Source of the DNA: Pomphorhynchus laevis
Taxonomy: Eukaryota; Acanthocephala; Palaeacanthocephala; Echinorhynchida; Pomphorhynchidae
DNA: 64,000 bases
Direction of reading: 5' to 3'
Assembly (NCBI GenBank): GCA_012934845.2
Contig: WNNJ02003327.1
Coordinates: forward strand, 1 to 64,000
Positions 46,851 through 60,900 of the stretch are shown piece by piece (the first letter of the stretch is position 1; each line of letters starts with the position of its first letter). The notes below the pieces were generated by a model. The model was not told the DNA's origin. It saw only the letters and a program-made list of their open reading frames with translations, and did not search any database. A program made the position numbers and the translations under genes.

Positions 46851-49800
46851 GTAAAAACCAAAATCCGATCGTTTGTTTCTCACGCGAACAAGTTTATGAT
46901 GGAAATGAGGATAAATTGATCTTTAAACAAAAGGTGAATCAAAAGGGTAATCTAATTACTCAGTCGGGAACTGCACAGGGCAGTTCAGAACAGAATGACA
47001 ACATATACACACTTCTCGACAATACAGCAATTTCTTTCAACGAACGCATTTCAATCATATATGATGAGGTTTGCAAATGGCGACCAAACTTGTTAATGCC
47101 ACCGATATGTGAGGCTAGCAATCGGTTGATTGATTTACTCACGAGCAAATATGCAGATTTTGCATACAAGAAACCTAATGAAGCAACGGCTTTTAAAAAA
47201 GTATCAGTCATTTGTCAATTGATACTACAGCGTCCACCATCAAGAAAGGTTGCAGTAATCAGGCGAGTTTTAGAAAGAAGGTTAGAAATGTGGAGTCTGC
47301 ACAAATTTACAGATCTCATCAAAGAAGGTGTGTGCCTACAAAACAAATTGCGATTACAAAAAGATCAAAAGTTGCCGGGAGGCATGCTATCAAAAAAACT
47401 ATTTTCTTTTCGAATGAAGGTTGGTAACACAAAAAGTGCTTTGAAACTCCTTATGCAAAGTGAAACGCAGAAACCAATATATTCCATGGATGATTGCGTT
47501 GATGGTTGTGATAACCAGAGAGAATAAATGGCTTTTATTCACGAATCTACAAATAGTAGGTAAAGTTAAATATAAATGATAAAGTAATTAAATGTGATAC
47601 CACATTCATCCCATGTGATAGTTTTGGAAGTATGCAGGACTTCTTCGACTTCTTGTACTTCGTCGGTAGAATTCTCTAGTTGTCACGGGATGATGGTTTG
47701 CCTCAGGAATTGATGTCCTCTTTGAACTCAAGTTCATATCGATATTGTCAGTGGCATCATATTGCTTTCCGTTATTGTTATCATCTTCATAGTCTGGCTG
47801 GTTCCTATCGAAGCTATCTTGACAGTCGTCATCCCCGTCCCTTGACAATCCCGAACTACGAATATCCGAACTGTCTGGATCCTTGTAAATGGAGGTTTCT
47901 GAAGGATAACGAGATAGGTGTCGAGTTGAAATATTTGCTTCTTTCCCAGATGGAAGTTCGATATGAGCCGTGTTTGGATTCGCGTTTATCAGTTTAGCTT
48001 TGAGCAATTTATCGTCGTATTTGTCGTGTTTGTAGAAGTTTCGCACGAATACAGATCCGGGACGACGGAGCCATTCTGGTAAATTGAATTTAATTAATGG
48101 GCGTCTAGAGAAGTTAAAGATTCGATCATGAGGTGTCGAGCCAGTTGAGATGCATAATAGTCCTCGAATAGATTGAAGGCTTTCAGCGAGGACCGTTTCC
48201 CAAGCAGCAACCGTACGATTGTAGTCTCTAAGCCGCAAAAGTACAGCGCTCCATAATATACCGTTATAGCGTTCGATCTGTCCGTTGCCTAACGGATTGT
48301 ACGGAGAAGAGTGACTTGCTACCGTGCCAATACTCTCCAGATAATCAGAGAATTCTTTCGACATGAAGGATGACCCGCGATCGGAATGTACAAATTCAGG
48401 TGGACCAAATATTGTCACTATACCACGCAGGCAATTTATCACTGTTTGAGCGGACATATCACGGCATGCAAATCCAAAGGGATAACAAGAATATTCATCG
48501 ACGGCTGTAAGCAAATATTTCTTGCCTGATGAACTGGGCAAAGGACCTTTAAAGTCAAGTGAAATTATTTCGAAAGGTCGTGTCGCTCTGATGAGGGCAG
48601 TTTTTGGAGGCTTGAAGTTGTCGATGTCATTAGTCTCGAGTATGCGTTGAAGAATCTCGTTCGATTGTAAACCCGTAATAAATGAATTGCAAATAAGAAT
48701 ATCGCGCAGCTCCTTAGCTTTCACATCTTTGAAGGTGCATTGTCGCGCAAGTGTTTCAAGACGATCCACATAGTTAGATATCGATTCATCGAGAGTTTGT
48801 CGTGCAGAACACAGTAAATGTCATTTGTAAACCGAATTTGTAGATTTTATGAATGCTTTGTCGAGGACATCCATTGCTGAATCATAATCCAGGCACTCGT
48901 CAATCTTGTCGAATAATTGAGCGGAAATTGAGATTTTCAGGAGATCAAGTTTGTCATCTTGTGAATCCATTTTGATGCGTTTGATAAATGTTTCGAAGCG
49001 ATATCGCCAGTGACGCTATTCGCGTTCTGCTTCAGGACAGTCTGTCGTTAGTTTGAGTGTATCCGGCTTGAACAGAGTATCCATCAAGACAATTCGTGAA
49101 TAAAATTGTGATAACCAGAGAGAATAAATGGCTTTTATTCACGAATCTACAAATAGTAGGTAAAGTTAAATATAAATGATAAAGTAATTAAATGTGATAC
49201 CACAATGGTATCCTAGTTAAGGATCATATTTCTAAATTGCACCCTCCTGCAAGCGGTATACATGCGGAAGCATGTTTGACAGAAAACCTGTTGGGTTGTG
49301 TCCCGCATCACCCTGTTGAGTTCACAGTGATTGACAATGCACACATCCTTTCGAACGCAAAGAAAATTCACGGAGGGGGAGGCCCCTCTGGTATGATTTC
49401 AACAATGCTACGACTGATGCTAACATCCTTTAAGAGTCATTCCGAAAAATTTAGCAAATGTCTTAGCTTATCTTGCAATAAGAATAGCGACGGAACGTAT
49501 TTTGCCTGAACATATGGAAGCCTTTACTGCGTGTCGAGTTGTTGCGCTAAACAAAAATCCTGGAATACGGCCGATCGGGGTAGGTGAAGTGGTGAGAAGA
49601 CTAGTTGGAAAAGTTATCCTCCAAGTGGCAAATGAGAGTTTGAAATCTGTAGCAGGAGTGGAACAGTTATGTGCAGGTCAAAAAGCAGGCATTGAATTCG
49701 CGATACATAGTATTAGAAGCAAATTCTTTTCGAATCAGTCATTTGGATTACTAGCCGTCGATGCAAAGAATGCATTTAATCTTGTGAACAGAAACGTATT

Positions 49801-51600
49801 ACTTCAAAACGTTAAAATAATATGTCCTGCGTTATCTGTCATTCTACAGAACACGTATACTGGACAGACTTTGCTTATAGGTGATGGTGTGGTTTTGAAG
49901 GCGAATGAGGGTCTGACACAGGGAGACCCACTTGCCATGGCTGCATTTGCAGTGTCATCACTTGCAATGATTTCTCGAATAAAAACCATGATACCAGGTA
50001 TATTTCAAAGGTGGTATGCAGATGACGCGTCATTTGTGGGAAGTGTCGATGAATTGAAGGGGATTTGGGACTGGCTTGAAGAACATGGACCAGAATATGG
50101 TTATTTCATAAATGCAGAAAAGTCAAAGCTTTTACTTCATCAAGGTGCGCAAACGAACCTAGTGCAAGGTTGTCCTATCATGCACGTATCAACGGTGTAT
50201 AACGGATTGGTCGTTCTGGGATCAATGATAGGTTCATCGGATTTTATGGACTTGACACTCAACAAGCGAATTTTGGATTGGGTAAGATTGATTCACAGTT
50301 TGGTTGATGTTGCATCGGTTGATGTTCATTCTGCATATTGTGCATTTATATATAGAGCGCAATTTAAATGGCTGCATTTATTGAGGACAACTAAATGCAC
50401 TCGCTTCTCGTTGGAGAAATTGCGAACGAGATATTCCAGACATTAGTGAAAGCATTAACCAATAAGAATATGTCACATGTTTTTGAAATGGTATATGCGC
50501 TACCCATATCGAGTGGAGGGTTAGGAATTCGAGATTCGGTTGAGGATAGTGAGGATCAGTACAAGTGTTCATTACAGCTATCAGTCAATATGGAGTTGTC
50601 CAGCCATTCAGAACCTGAACTTGATATTTGGGAAAACATAAAGATAGTAAATGAAAGAAAATTGAAGAAATTAAAACAAGGGATAACAGACACATCACCA
50701 GAATTGGAGATGTTGCTGGATTACGCGAGTATGAAAGGGGCATCAAATTGGTTAACAACAAGACCGATTAGTTCAAAGGTTGGCACCTATCTAATGATGA
50801 ATTCAACGATGCTTTAGCAGCTCGCTATAACTGGACTCCAGACAACCTTCCCACGAAGTGTGCGTGTGAGGAGGACTTATCGACAACACATGCGTTATCG
50901 TGTAGAAGAGGCGCTATTCCGATCATACGACATAACGAGATTCGTGACATTTTGACTGCAAAACTCACGCAGGTGTGCAAAAGTGTTGGAGTAGAACCAC
51001 AGTTGAACCCCGTTCCTACAAATCATATATTTACATCAGCAGTGATAACACATGATGGTGCAGCGCGTGCAGATATAGTATGCAGTGGCTTGTTCGGAGA
51101 AAGGATGGAGCGGACATTTGTTGACGTCACTTTATTTAATAATCATGCTTCATCCTCTCAATCGAAATCAATAGAGTCGGTATTTCATTACCATGAGAAG
51201 AGAAAACGTTCAAAATACGAGGAAAGAATAATTGACATTGAGCGTAGTAATTTCTGTCTCTTTATGATGGCGACCAATGGTGCAATTGGGCCATCTGCTT
51301 CTGGTTTGCTACGAACACTAACACATAAACTATCTGTCAATAGTGGCGAATCCTACGCTGATATGATTTCTGAGTTGCGAAATAATTTGAGCATATGTAC
51401 AGCAAAAATGGTTTCACGCTGCTTTCGTTCACCAATAGTGAAAATTTTTGTTGCACGTGAACTATGGTGATACAAAATCAAGAAGAATATAATAAACATT
51501 GTTAAGAGTAATATTTTTTATTTGTGACTCAATTGCGCTGGCTTTGTAAATAAATTATCTTTATTAAAAAATTATTATTATTTATATATTAACCATTAAA
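46851..51600 (+). mobile_element. RLE-LINE copy C, interrupted by a gypsy element
   Basis: The 5' part (46916-47506) lacks the Cys-rich N terminus and reads CKWRPNLLMPPICEASNR and QLILQRPPSRKVAVIRRVLERR. A Ty3/gypsy insertion (47507-49204) with 5-bp duplication ATGGT splits it. The LINE continues at 49205 in the same frame, then RT (49502-50446: RPIGVGEVVRRLVGKVI, AVDAKNAFNLVNRN, LTQGDPLAMAAFA, WYADDASFVG), thumb (50395-50817) and nuclease (50820-51470: CACEEDLSTTHALSC, RHNEIRDIL, RADIVCSGLFG, FVDVTLFN, KRSKYEER). There are frameshifts near 49505, 50400 and 50820. The tail ends TTATTAAAAAATTATTATTATTT near 51585. Confidence 0.85.
47507..49204 (-). mobile_element. Ty3/gypsy insertion with identical 98-bp LTRs
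   Basis: The LTRs at 47507-47604 and 49107-49204 are identical by eye, begin TG and end CA, and are flanked by the 5-bp duplication ATGGT (47502-47506 and 49205-49209). Parts seen between them are a gag-like region (about 49080-48600) and an integrase (about 48590-47610: IISLDFKGPLPSS, AVDEYSCYPFGF, FVHSDRGSSF, YNPLGNGQIERYNG). No reverse-transcriptase part is recognised, so the copy is incomplete and probably non-autonomous. Identical LTRs imply a recent insertion. It belongs to the same broad family as the element at 57.9-61.8 kb. Confidence 0.9.
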
Positions 51601-51615
51601 TTTTTGCATCACGAT

Positions 51616-52001
51616 CGAGATGATACAACATCTCGATCGAGATGTTGTTATCTTCAAGCTGACACAGGCGTCGTTTAAAATCAATAACATTTCAACATTC
51701 CTGGCCAGTGTCTACATCACCTAATTGGAAAATAACTTCAAAATCGCCAATGTTAGATTCGTTAACGGCAAAATAGGATATATTAATAAATATCCTATTT
51801 TGCGGCAAAATTCAATATTTAATACGATATAATAAATTTGCTATTTTGCCGTTAACGAATCTAACATTGGCGATTTTGAAGTTATTTTCCAATTAGGTGA
51901 TGTAGACACTGGCCAGGAATGTTGAAATGTTATTGATTTTAAACGACGCCTGTGTCAGCTTGAAGATAACAACATCTCGATCGAGATGTTGTATCATCTC
52001 G
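51616..52001. repeat. perfect 161-bp inverted repeat
   Basis: Arms 51616-51776 and 51841-52001 are exact inverted copies as far as I can read. The 64-base spacer has its own short inverted repeat (GGATATATTAATAAATATCC). Each outer end holds ACATCTCGATCGAGATGT, itself a palindrome. It lies exactly between the tail of RLE-LINE copy C and the Cys-rich start of copy D. Confidence 0.95.
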
Positions 52002-54975
52002 ACGTGTAATATGTAAACCACCAGTGCAGCAATAATCCGGCAAGCATCGCGAGATGCTGTACGTGCAACGGCCAAGCAGCGAAATGCAAGGGTTGCAAGT
52101 GCGCACGAGCAGGAAAGCCTTGTATAAATTGTTCGGCTTTGAACTGTTGTAATAGAATATGTGTTACACAGCCTAGTATACAACCATCACATAACGCTGC
52201 TCAACCGACAAATACTAATGTCAAATTACACGATCAAGTTTCAAATGATGGACAACATCCTGCATCACAACACAGATCGCGCGATTCTACAGACTATGTA
52301 AATCCGGAAAGGCCCAGTGAATATATTACACTAGACACAATATACGACATTGTAATCCACTGGAAGCCAAACTTAATACACTTACCAAAATGCAACAATG
52401 CAAAGCAGATTATCTCGATAATATCTGATCTTCTGGAGAAATTCAATTCAAATTCAACAAAAGCATGTACAGCTTTAAAGATGATAACTATCCTATCTCA
52501 TCTTTTATTACAAAGGATCAGTTCGAATAAAGTAAGTATTATAAGAAAAACACTCACTCACCGTTTGCAATTATGGAAGGAGCGTTACCTAGATACACTT
52601 CTCTCGGAGGCTGTATTCCTGCAAACCAAAAGCAAGGCGCAATCCCGACACAAAGCAAACACCAGGTCTGCTATAATCCGGAACATAATTAGACTCACGC
52701 GGAATGGGAAATTCGGAAACGCCACAAGATTGCCGAAGTCTAATGGCCAAATCTTAAAAATACTAGACACGTCTGAACAATTTGAAGGATGTACTATTCT
52801 TGATAAATTGAAGGATTTACATCCAAAACAAGCTCAAGTAGATCAAAATTGCATTCTTCGCTCATCGCATAATGGATGTTCATTGCACAATAATATCATA
52901 TTTCATGATATCACACTCGATGATGTAATAGCTGCCTCCAGGAAAACACACGGATCCCCTGGACCATCCGGGATGGATGCAAAGATGTGGCGCGAACTAC
53001 TGACACAGCACGGTAATGAGTCAAAGCAACTAGCTGAGAAGGTTGCAGATTTCGCAATACGCATCGCAACAACACGAATAAATAATATTCACCTTGAAGC
53101 TTTTAAAGTATGCAGGTTGATACCATTGGATAAGTGCCACGGTATTCGCCCCATAGGAATCGGAGAAGTGCTGCGTCGAATTGTTGGAAAAGTAATCTCC
53201 AAGCGCATTCGCGGTGAGTTGATTAAGGTCGCGGGTAAAGTTCAACTTTGTGCAGGACAACGATGTGGTATTGAATCAGCAATTTATTCGATTAGAAGAG
53301 AATTTGAAAAATCGAATGATAAATGTATTCTTCAATTAGACGCAAAAAACGCATTTAATTGTGTGAATAGACAAACAGCTCTTCAAAACATGAACAATAT
53401 ATGCCCGTCGATGACGACTATACTGAGTAATTGTTACTCATCACCCACATCCATGACATTGGAGAAAGAGTTATTATGCTCGGAGGAAGGGTTCACACAA
53501 GGCGACCCTCTCGCGATGGCTGCATACGCAGCTGCCTCTCTGCCGCTCATCACAGAATTACAAAATAAGGTTCCCGAGATAATGCATCAGTGGTACGCAG
53601 ATGATGCCACTTGTGTTGGGACCTACGAACATTTGATTTCCCTATGGAATAACCTGCAAGAAATAAGCCATGGATTTGGATACTACATCAATCCCTCGAA
53701 ATGCACCCTGCTCATCCACCCAACAAATAAATATAAATAGGCATCATTCTTTAGGCACAATAATGTTCAAGTTGTTACAACAGGGGTGAAGATACTTGGC
53801 AGCTTTATCGGTCAAGCGGACTACATTGAAGAAATGATTAAGCAAACTGCAAATGATTGGGTACAACAGATCAAACTTTTAAGAGATATAGCTCTCATAT
53901 ATAGCCACTCAGCTTTCATACTGCTTATCAAGAGTCTACAGTTCAGATGGACGCACCTGAGAAGAACAACCCCACTCGATTCTCAATGGCTAGAAGAACT
54001 AGACTCAATAGTATTTAGAGATCTATTGCGAGAGATAACCGGGCAAAGTAATTTACATTCAAAATGGGAGACAATTGTTCAGCTACCAATTAAACTAGGT
54101 GGATTGGGAGTGAATAAATCTAGCTCAAACACGTTAGAAGAATACACATCTTCACTACGAATGTGTGCACCAATGAACGACCTAGATTGCTCACAATGGG
54201 AAAATAGTCAGTCTCAAATCGCCCTGCAAATAAAGGAGGAAAAACAATTGCGGTTTAAAGAAATACAAATGCAAGTATTGGATGAATTAACAAGTATAGT
54301 AAAGGAGAATATCAAACATATCACTAATAATTCTGGAACCTCGTGATGGCTTCAGTACTTATCCCGCTACACAAACTGGTCGATACTTATCGAAGCAACA
54401 ATTCCAGGACGCGATATCAGCAAGATATGGATGAAAACCAGTAAACACTCCATCAAAATGTATTTGTGGACAGAACTTCAATATCACACACGCACTCTCA
54501 TGTCAAGTTGGTGGAATACACTTTATACGACATAACACAATAAGAGACAAGATCGCAGTAGCACTTCGTGATGTGTGTGCCAGTGTTACTATTGAACAGT
54601 TACTCATACCAGTACCAGACTCAATGATATTTGATAACATCAATACAACCACAGCCAGGTCGGCTCGATTAGATATAGCATGCAATAATCTATTTGGAAC
54701 AACGATGGAGCGGTCCTTTATGGACGTGTGTGTTTTTAATCCGCTTGCCTCATCGTATTCCCAACGGATGAATGATTCGCATAACTATCACGAGAATAGA
54801 AAACGATCCAAATATGCTGAACGAGTAGCAAAAATCGAGTGTTCCGGGTTTCACCCTCTCACGTTTTCGGCGCTGGGAAACATAGGTCCTAATGCAGACA
54901 GAGTATTACGACAGATTACTCGTCAACATGCGATTAAACACAATACACAATATAATGAATGCATCCTAAGAAATG
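52002..54975 (+). mobile_element. RLE-LINE copy D, 3' end lost
   Basis: The Cys-rich start (about 52050-52160: CCTCNGQAAKCKGCKCARAGKPC) opens before the first in-frame Met and lacks the usual ATG. The longest open frame of the array is 52139-53740 (533 aa): IHWKPNLIHLPKCNNAKQI, RPIGIGEVLRRIVGKVI, LQLDAKNAFNCVNRQ, FTQGDPLAMAAYAA, WYADDATCVG. After one stop it continues with the thumb (53786-54346) and, after a frameshift, the nuclease (to about 54970: CICGQNFNITHALSC, RHNTIRDKI, RLDIACNNLFG, FMDVCVFN, KRSKYAER). It breaks off at NTQYNECILR, about 30 residues before the family end, where another LINE starts. Confidence 0.85.
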
Positions 54976-56880
54976 AATCCTGGATACTTAAGAAAGCTAA
55001 CATTGGAACATCTTCCAGGATTCAAATAGAAAATTGGAAATCACACTTCCAATCTATTTTGCGCCATTCAATATTAGAAGACATGCCTGTACGTTTATCT
55101 TCAGTTTCATGCATAAATTCAATATACGGTTCAGATCCTCTGAATTTACCTTTTACGCCATTTGAAGTCGTAAGATCCCTATCAATCTTAAAAGATCATA
55201 AAGCTGCCGGGTTAGATCAATTATGCGTAGAACAGTTAGTCGACTATCGATATTTTGATAGACTACTGGACAGAACTTTTCAATCTACTTCTTGCAGGTC
55301 ATCCGTTTCCGATTTCGTGGCGCGACGGTGTAATTAAGATCCTGCATAAGGGTAAAGGTGACTATGATTCACTGGATGCGTACAGTGGGATTGCGATATT
55401 GAATCACAGTTATAAGTTATTGACTCATAACGTATATGCGCCTTATTAAGTTTCGCGAGTATCTCTTACCTACGGAGCAGTATGGATTCCGCCCGAAAAG
55501 GTCAACGTCCGATGCAATAAAGTATGTCCGTGACGAAGTCACCAATTGTTTCGCTAATCGTAGACCGTTGTATGCTACTTTTGTTGACTTTGAGCGAGCA
55601 TTTGACACAGTAAATCGTTCTTTGTTACTTGATAAACTTTCCACCAGAGTGTCCGTTAGTGGTCGCATTTTTTATCTTATTTATTCTGTGCTTCAGCCTA
55701 ATTGCCTTAAAGTATCTGATGGTATCAACACCTCTGATTTCTTTTTTGCTAATCGCGGTGTTTTACAGGGAGATTTACTCAGCCCTATATTATTTTCTTT
55801 TTTTGTTATGGATTTGCCTATGCATCTTCGTCATGCATCGAATGAAGTCTCTTGTACCCTCTATGCCGACGATCTAGTAATATTAGCCAAAGATCTTTTA
55901 TCCGCTCAAAGTGCGTTAGATGATTTGTCATCCTATTGTTTATCAAATCAGTTGACGCTGAATGTAAATAAATCGAAAACTTTTAAATTTCGGTTAGGTG
56001 GACCATTACGTCGATGTGACATGCTGAGAATAGGCAATGTAGATTTAGAATTCTGCAATAGTTACAATTATTTGGGAGTATTACTTTCGTCGTAATGGTC
56101 ATTTACTGAACACCTACATCGTAAATCCTCGAAATTAGTTGTAGCAACCTCTTATGCAACAAAGTTAGGTTATTTATCTTTCTCAGGAGCCCTCCGGTAT
56201 TTTCGAAGTATGTTGCTTCCCATAGTTCCATATGATTTGCCAGTTATCTGGTCGGATTTAAGTCCCTTCAATTTTCAGCAGTTGGACAAGTGTCAATGGA
56301 GATTCGTGAAGCGAATTGTTGGAGTCTCACCAAAATGTTCTTCATCGGTTATATCGATACTATCATCGTTAGAACCTTGCTCTAAATACATCTGCTCAAC
56401 ATTTAATCTTGAACACACTGCATCATTTACTAGTAACATGAACATGTTCTTTCGAAATACGATTTCATTGGATTCTGAATTTTATCTTACTCCGGCATTC
56501 TTACAGACTAAATGGAGAGAACCCTGTGCAAGAAAAAGACCGCTGATCTGGAGAGCATCTGTCCATGGATATCACGATAAATTCTGCGCTATTAGAATTC
56601 CAGTACATGCACGGTGCTCTTTGTGCATTTGTGTTTTTTTTGCAAAAATGAATGCGCATCTAACCTGCATATCTTTACTTGCCCAATTTAAAAAAATCTG
56701 TCACTATCCGATATTGACAGTAGGAGAAGATTTTGAAATACAACTTATAAAATTGATAAACTTTTGGTGTATTTATTTTGTTTACCCAGTACCGAAAGGT
56801 AAAGAGGTATAATAAATTGTCTCATTATTATAAGATTTCATACAGAATAAAATAATCCCCAAAATAACTGGTTTTAATTT
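54976..56880 (+). mobile_element. different LINE (ORF2-like) between RLE-LINE copies
   Basis: Frames read FTPFEVVRSLSILKDHKAAGLD, ISWRDGVIKILHKGKGDYDS, YSGIAILNHSYKLLT, YGFRPKRSTSDAI, ATFVDFERAFDTVNRS, GVLQGDLLSPILFS and LYADDLVILAKD (54984-56095). The C terminus follows (56210-56812) with FVKRIVGVSP and a CxxC...HxxxxC-like motif (CSLC...HLTC). Frameshifts lie near 55315, 55435 and 56095. ORF1 and endonuclease are absent, so it is 5'-truncated. The clade is uncertain; it differs from LINE-A, LINE-B and the RLE-LINE. Confidence 0.8.
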
Positions 56881-57930
56881 ACAGAAGTGTTGGCGCAATG
56901 TAGCAAGTCTGCCTTTCTCAATGGGAGGTTTGGGGATATCAAATCCATATGAGAATACCAAATCTGAATGGGAATATTCTTCTTTGCTATGTAAGCCCTT
57001 ATTTGAGTTAGGTCTCGGAGGCGACATTGATACCATCCAGAAGCAGTCAATAGTTGAAATTAGAAAACTAAAGAATCTCCGGGCTGCCGAAAAATTTTCG
57101 TCACTGTTAAATTCAGTGGACGACTGCAAACAGGTAATTTTAAAGCATGCAGCTCGAAAGGGCGCGTCGACCTGGCTATCTGCTCGCCCTAGTGATGATC
57201 CTAAGTTTCGCTTAAGCAATCAAGAATTTTCCGATGGTCTCTCTGTCAGATATGGGTGGCAAATTTTAAATACTTCAGGCAAATGTGTATGTGGGGAAGT
57301 TCTTAGTGTTGTTCATTCATTATCTTGCAAATGCGGAGGGAAATCAATAGGAAGGCACAATGTGATCAGAGACATGCTCGCCAAATTAACTTCAGAGGTG
57401 TGTTCATCAACTACAACTGAGCCACTGCTTTCTCCCGTTGATCCAACTATTCAATTCGATTCTTCTTCCACTACACTAGATCGCAATGCACGTCTTGACG
57501 TCTTGTGTTCGGGGTTGTTTGGCGTCCCGTCTGAGCGGTCCTACCTGGACATTTCTGTATTCAATACACATGCTCGTTCCTATGCCACAATGACTCCACG
57601 ATCAGCGTTCAGTTATAACGAGAATCGAAAAAAGGCTAAGTACTCCGAACGGATATCCAAGATCGAAAGAGCAGCTTTTATACCAGTTATTTTGTCAATA
57701 CAAGGTGGATTAGGGGATGAGGCAGAACAGTTGGTAAAACGCTTAGCAAAAGACGTAGCGGTGAGAAGAGAGTGCCGTTACAGTGACGTGATTGGCCGAT
57801 TCAGACGTTCCATTGGAATAGCTCTCGTGCGGGCTAGCTTATGGTGTCTCAGATAAATTTTTTTCATTGTTACTTTTGTTATGATTTTGCAGTGTCTTTG
57901 TCAAATAAATTCGTTTTTTCGTTAAAAAAA
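56881..57930 (+). mobile_element. RLE-LINE copy E (5'-truncated)
   Basis: One open frame, 56921-57856 (311 aa), runs from the post-RT region (LPFSMGGLGISNP) through GKCVCGEVLSVVHSLSCKCGG, RHNVIRDML, RLDVLCSGLFG, YLDISVFN, KKAKYSER, ERAAFIPVILS and QGGLGDEA to the stop. This is the best-preserved zinc motif plus nuclease domain in the window. The sequence after the stop ends in an A-run near 57930, directly followed by copy F. Confidence 0.85.
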
Positions 57931-60900
57931 CGTGTTTGAACCAAGGCGAACAACAACAAAAGGCTTTATGCGAACATCTGAAAACATAACAAATAAATAT
58001 CAGTACATTCTCCCAACGATATAATCCGACAAATAGTTCGGTGATCGACGCATACGTGTCGATCGTCGAAATTCCATTGACGGGATCTGCTGTAGATCTA
58101 CTTGTTGCTCTTGACAATCGTGAACTTTATTCAGATCATAATTCTCATTAGGTATATGCGACGCTGAGCTTGTAGCACTGTTATTTGAATCCACCTCTGT
58201 TTGTAAATTGTGGATATCCGAAGTAAACATTGCAGGGGGTGAATCGTCGATCTGGCAATTTTGAGATATGTTGGATTCTTCGAATACATTTTGATTACAG
58301 TTATTGGGAGCTAGATATTGAGTTGAAATGTGAGTCTCTTTTCCATTAGGGTATCGAACTAGAGCGTAGTTCTCGTTGGCATGAATAAGCTCTGCGCGAT
58401 CTACAAGTGGATCGTTTTTACTAATACGGTTGAAATTCTTTACAAATATAGGTCCATGATTGATTAACCACTCAGGTAAGCTGACTCCCTTAGCTGATCT
58501 GCGATTGAGTTTGAATATACGTTCATGAGGCGTTTCATTAGTCGAAGTGCATAAAAGAGATCTGATCGAATGAAGTGCCTTTGGAAGTGTTGTTTCCCAC
58601 CGTTCGATTGGAATCTTATTATTATGATACAACCGTATCGCGTTCCATATCAACCCGTTATAGCGCTCAATCTGGCCATTTGAAGTAGGATGGTAGGGAG
58701 TGGAATATGATAGCGTGATTCCCAATGTCAATAAATATTTACGGAACTCTACTGACGTGAAAGAAGTACCCCGATCGGTATGGATATTCTCAGGCGTGCC
58801 AAATAATGCGAACAACGACTCAAGACACTGAATTACCGATCGAGAACTGGTGTCAGCACAGGGAAATCCAAAGGGAAATCGGCTATATTCATCTACTATA
58901 GATAAAATATATCTTTTCTTACTCGAGCTGGGCAGCGGGCCTTTAAAATCTAAGGACAAACGCTCCCATGGTTTACTGGCTTTAATCATGGTACTTCGAG
59001 GCCGTTTACAAAAGTGAGGTTTCAATTCGTAGCAGCTAGGACAACCTTTGATGACTTTTCTAACATCTTCAATAGAATACGGAAAATTTCGATGACGTAC
59101 ATAGTGCCACATCCTTGTTACCCCAGGGTGACACAAATGATCATGCATCCTTTCGAGTTCTTTTAAATCACTCGTGACTGATCCTAAAGCAATTCGAGAC
59201 ATAGCGTCAGCTACCTGATTTTCTTTGCCGCATCGATATGACACGTCGAACTGATATTCGGACAATTCTATTCTCCAACGATTGATTTTGTCATTTTTGA
59301 TCTTACTGTAATGGTTATTTGAGAACAAAAATGCCACGGATTGTTGATCCGTCAGAACGGTGAAATGTCTACAGGATAAATAGTGACGCCAGTATCTTAT
59401 AGATTCTACTATGGCTAGTGCCTCTTTCTCAACAGCTGCATATTTCATTGCGTTCTTATCCAGAGTACGTGATAAGAATGCGACTGGTTTAAAATTTTGA
59501 GACAAAGTAGCACCGATCGCAAAGGCAGATGCGTCTGTCTCGACCACGAATGGGACTGAGAAATCTACTTTAGACAATGTAGTTGATGCAAGGCTGTGTT
59601 TCAGACTTGCAAATGATTCTTTTGCATGAAGAGACAGCGGAAAAGATACAGTTTGTGCTAAAGGTCGAACGACATTTGAAAAATTCTTTATCCATCGAGA
59701 ATAGTATACGAACATTCCTATAATACGTTTAAGTTCGACTAATGATTTTGGCTCAGGCATTTCCAATAAGGGTTTGACACGATCAGGGTCAGGTGAAATG
59801 CAACCGTTATCTATCTGGTAGCCAAGAAAACATACCTTAGAGACTCCGAAAATACATTTTGACGTATTTAAAGTGATATTATATTTCTTAGCAACTTCTA
59901 AGAAGCGATCAAGATTCCTTTGGTGAAGTTCCTTTGTTTCACCGCCGATAATAACATCATCCAAATAAGCGTACGTAGATTCAAGATCCTCTTCCTCGAT
60001 TAACTTAGCGATGATACGTTGGAAAGCCGCCACTGCATTTGTCAATCCGAACGGTAGGCGTTTAAATTGGTACAAACGACCATTAGCTTCAAATGCAGTG
60101 TAATGCCTCTCATTCTCCTGAATGGGAACCTGATGATAAGCATTCTTTATGTCTAATCGACTGAAACTTTTGAATGAAGATAGCTTATCAATGAATTCGT
60201 CAATCCTGGGAAGAGGGAAGCCGTCAAGATGAGTGAATCGATTTACCGTCAAACTGTAATATATTACCATTCGCACTTCGCGACCAGGATTTTTAACCAG
60301 GACAACTTGTGCACGCCACGGAGACGTGCTATTCTCGATGATACTGGAATCTAATAGGCGTTTTACCTCGGCTGCGATAAAACAGTTATCTTCTGGAGTT
60401 CTTCGACGAGATGGAATTGCAACAGGTTTTACCGCTTTGTCTAGGAATTGAAATAGAGACGGGGCTTCAACTTTCATTTCCCCAACACCTGCAACAACGA
60501 CCAAAGGACGTTCTACTCCGTTGAATTCTATGGTCACCGTCGAGTGTTGACGAAGAAAGGGTACACCGAGGATCACATCTGTTACTAGGGTGGGGAGAAT
60601 GAAGAATTTTACATTTCGATAGAAACGATTGTTTAAAACAACATCGGCGAATGTACAATGTCTTAACTAACAGGAAAATTCAGATGCAGCGAGAGAAACT
60701 TTTAAATTTGTGGATTTTCTCACAAGCTTGCACTTTGTAGCGACATCACTTCTGACAATATTAAATGAACTTCCAGAATCGATCATCCCGCTTACTGAGA
60801 TATTATTCAAACTTATAGTGGGCTGGATTAAGTTTGATGATGACGCGTTTGTTGTGCTTATTGAATATAAAGACGCAGACGTAGCAGAATTTCTTGAACG

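Noticed and set aside
55429-55668. - strand 83-aa frame
   Set aside because: Shadow of the LINE RT (YGFRPKRSTS...FVDFERAFD) on the + strand.
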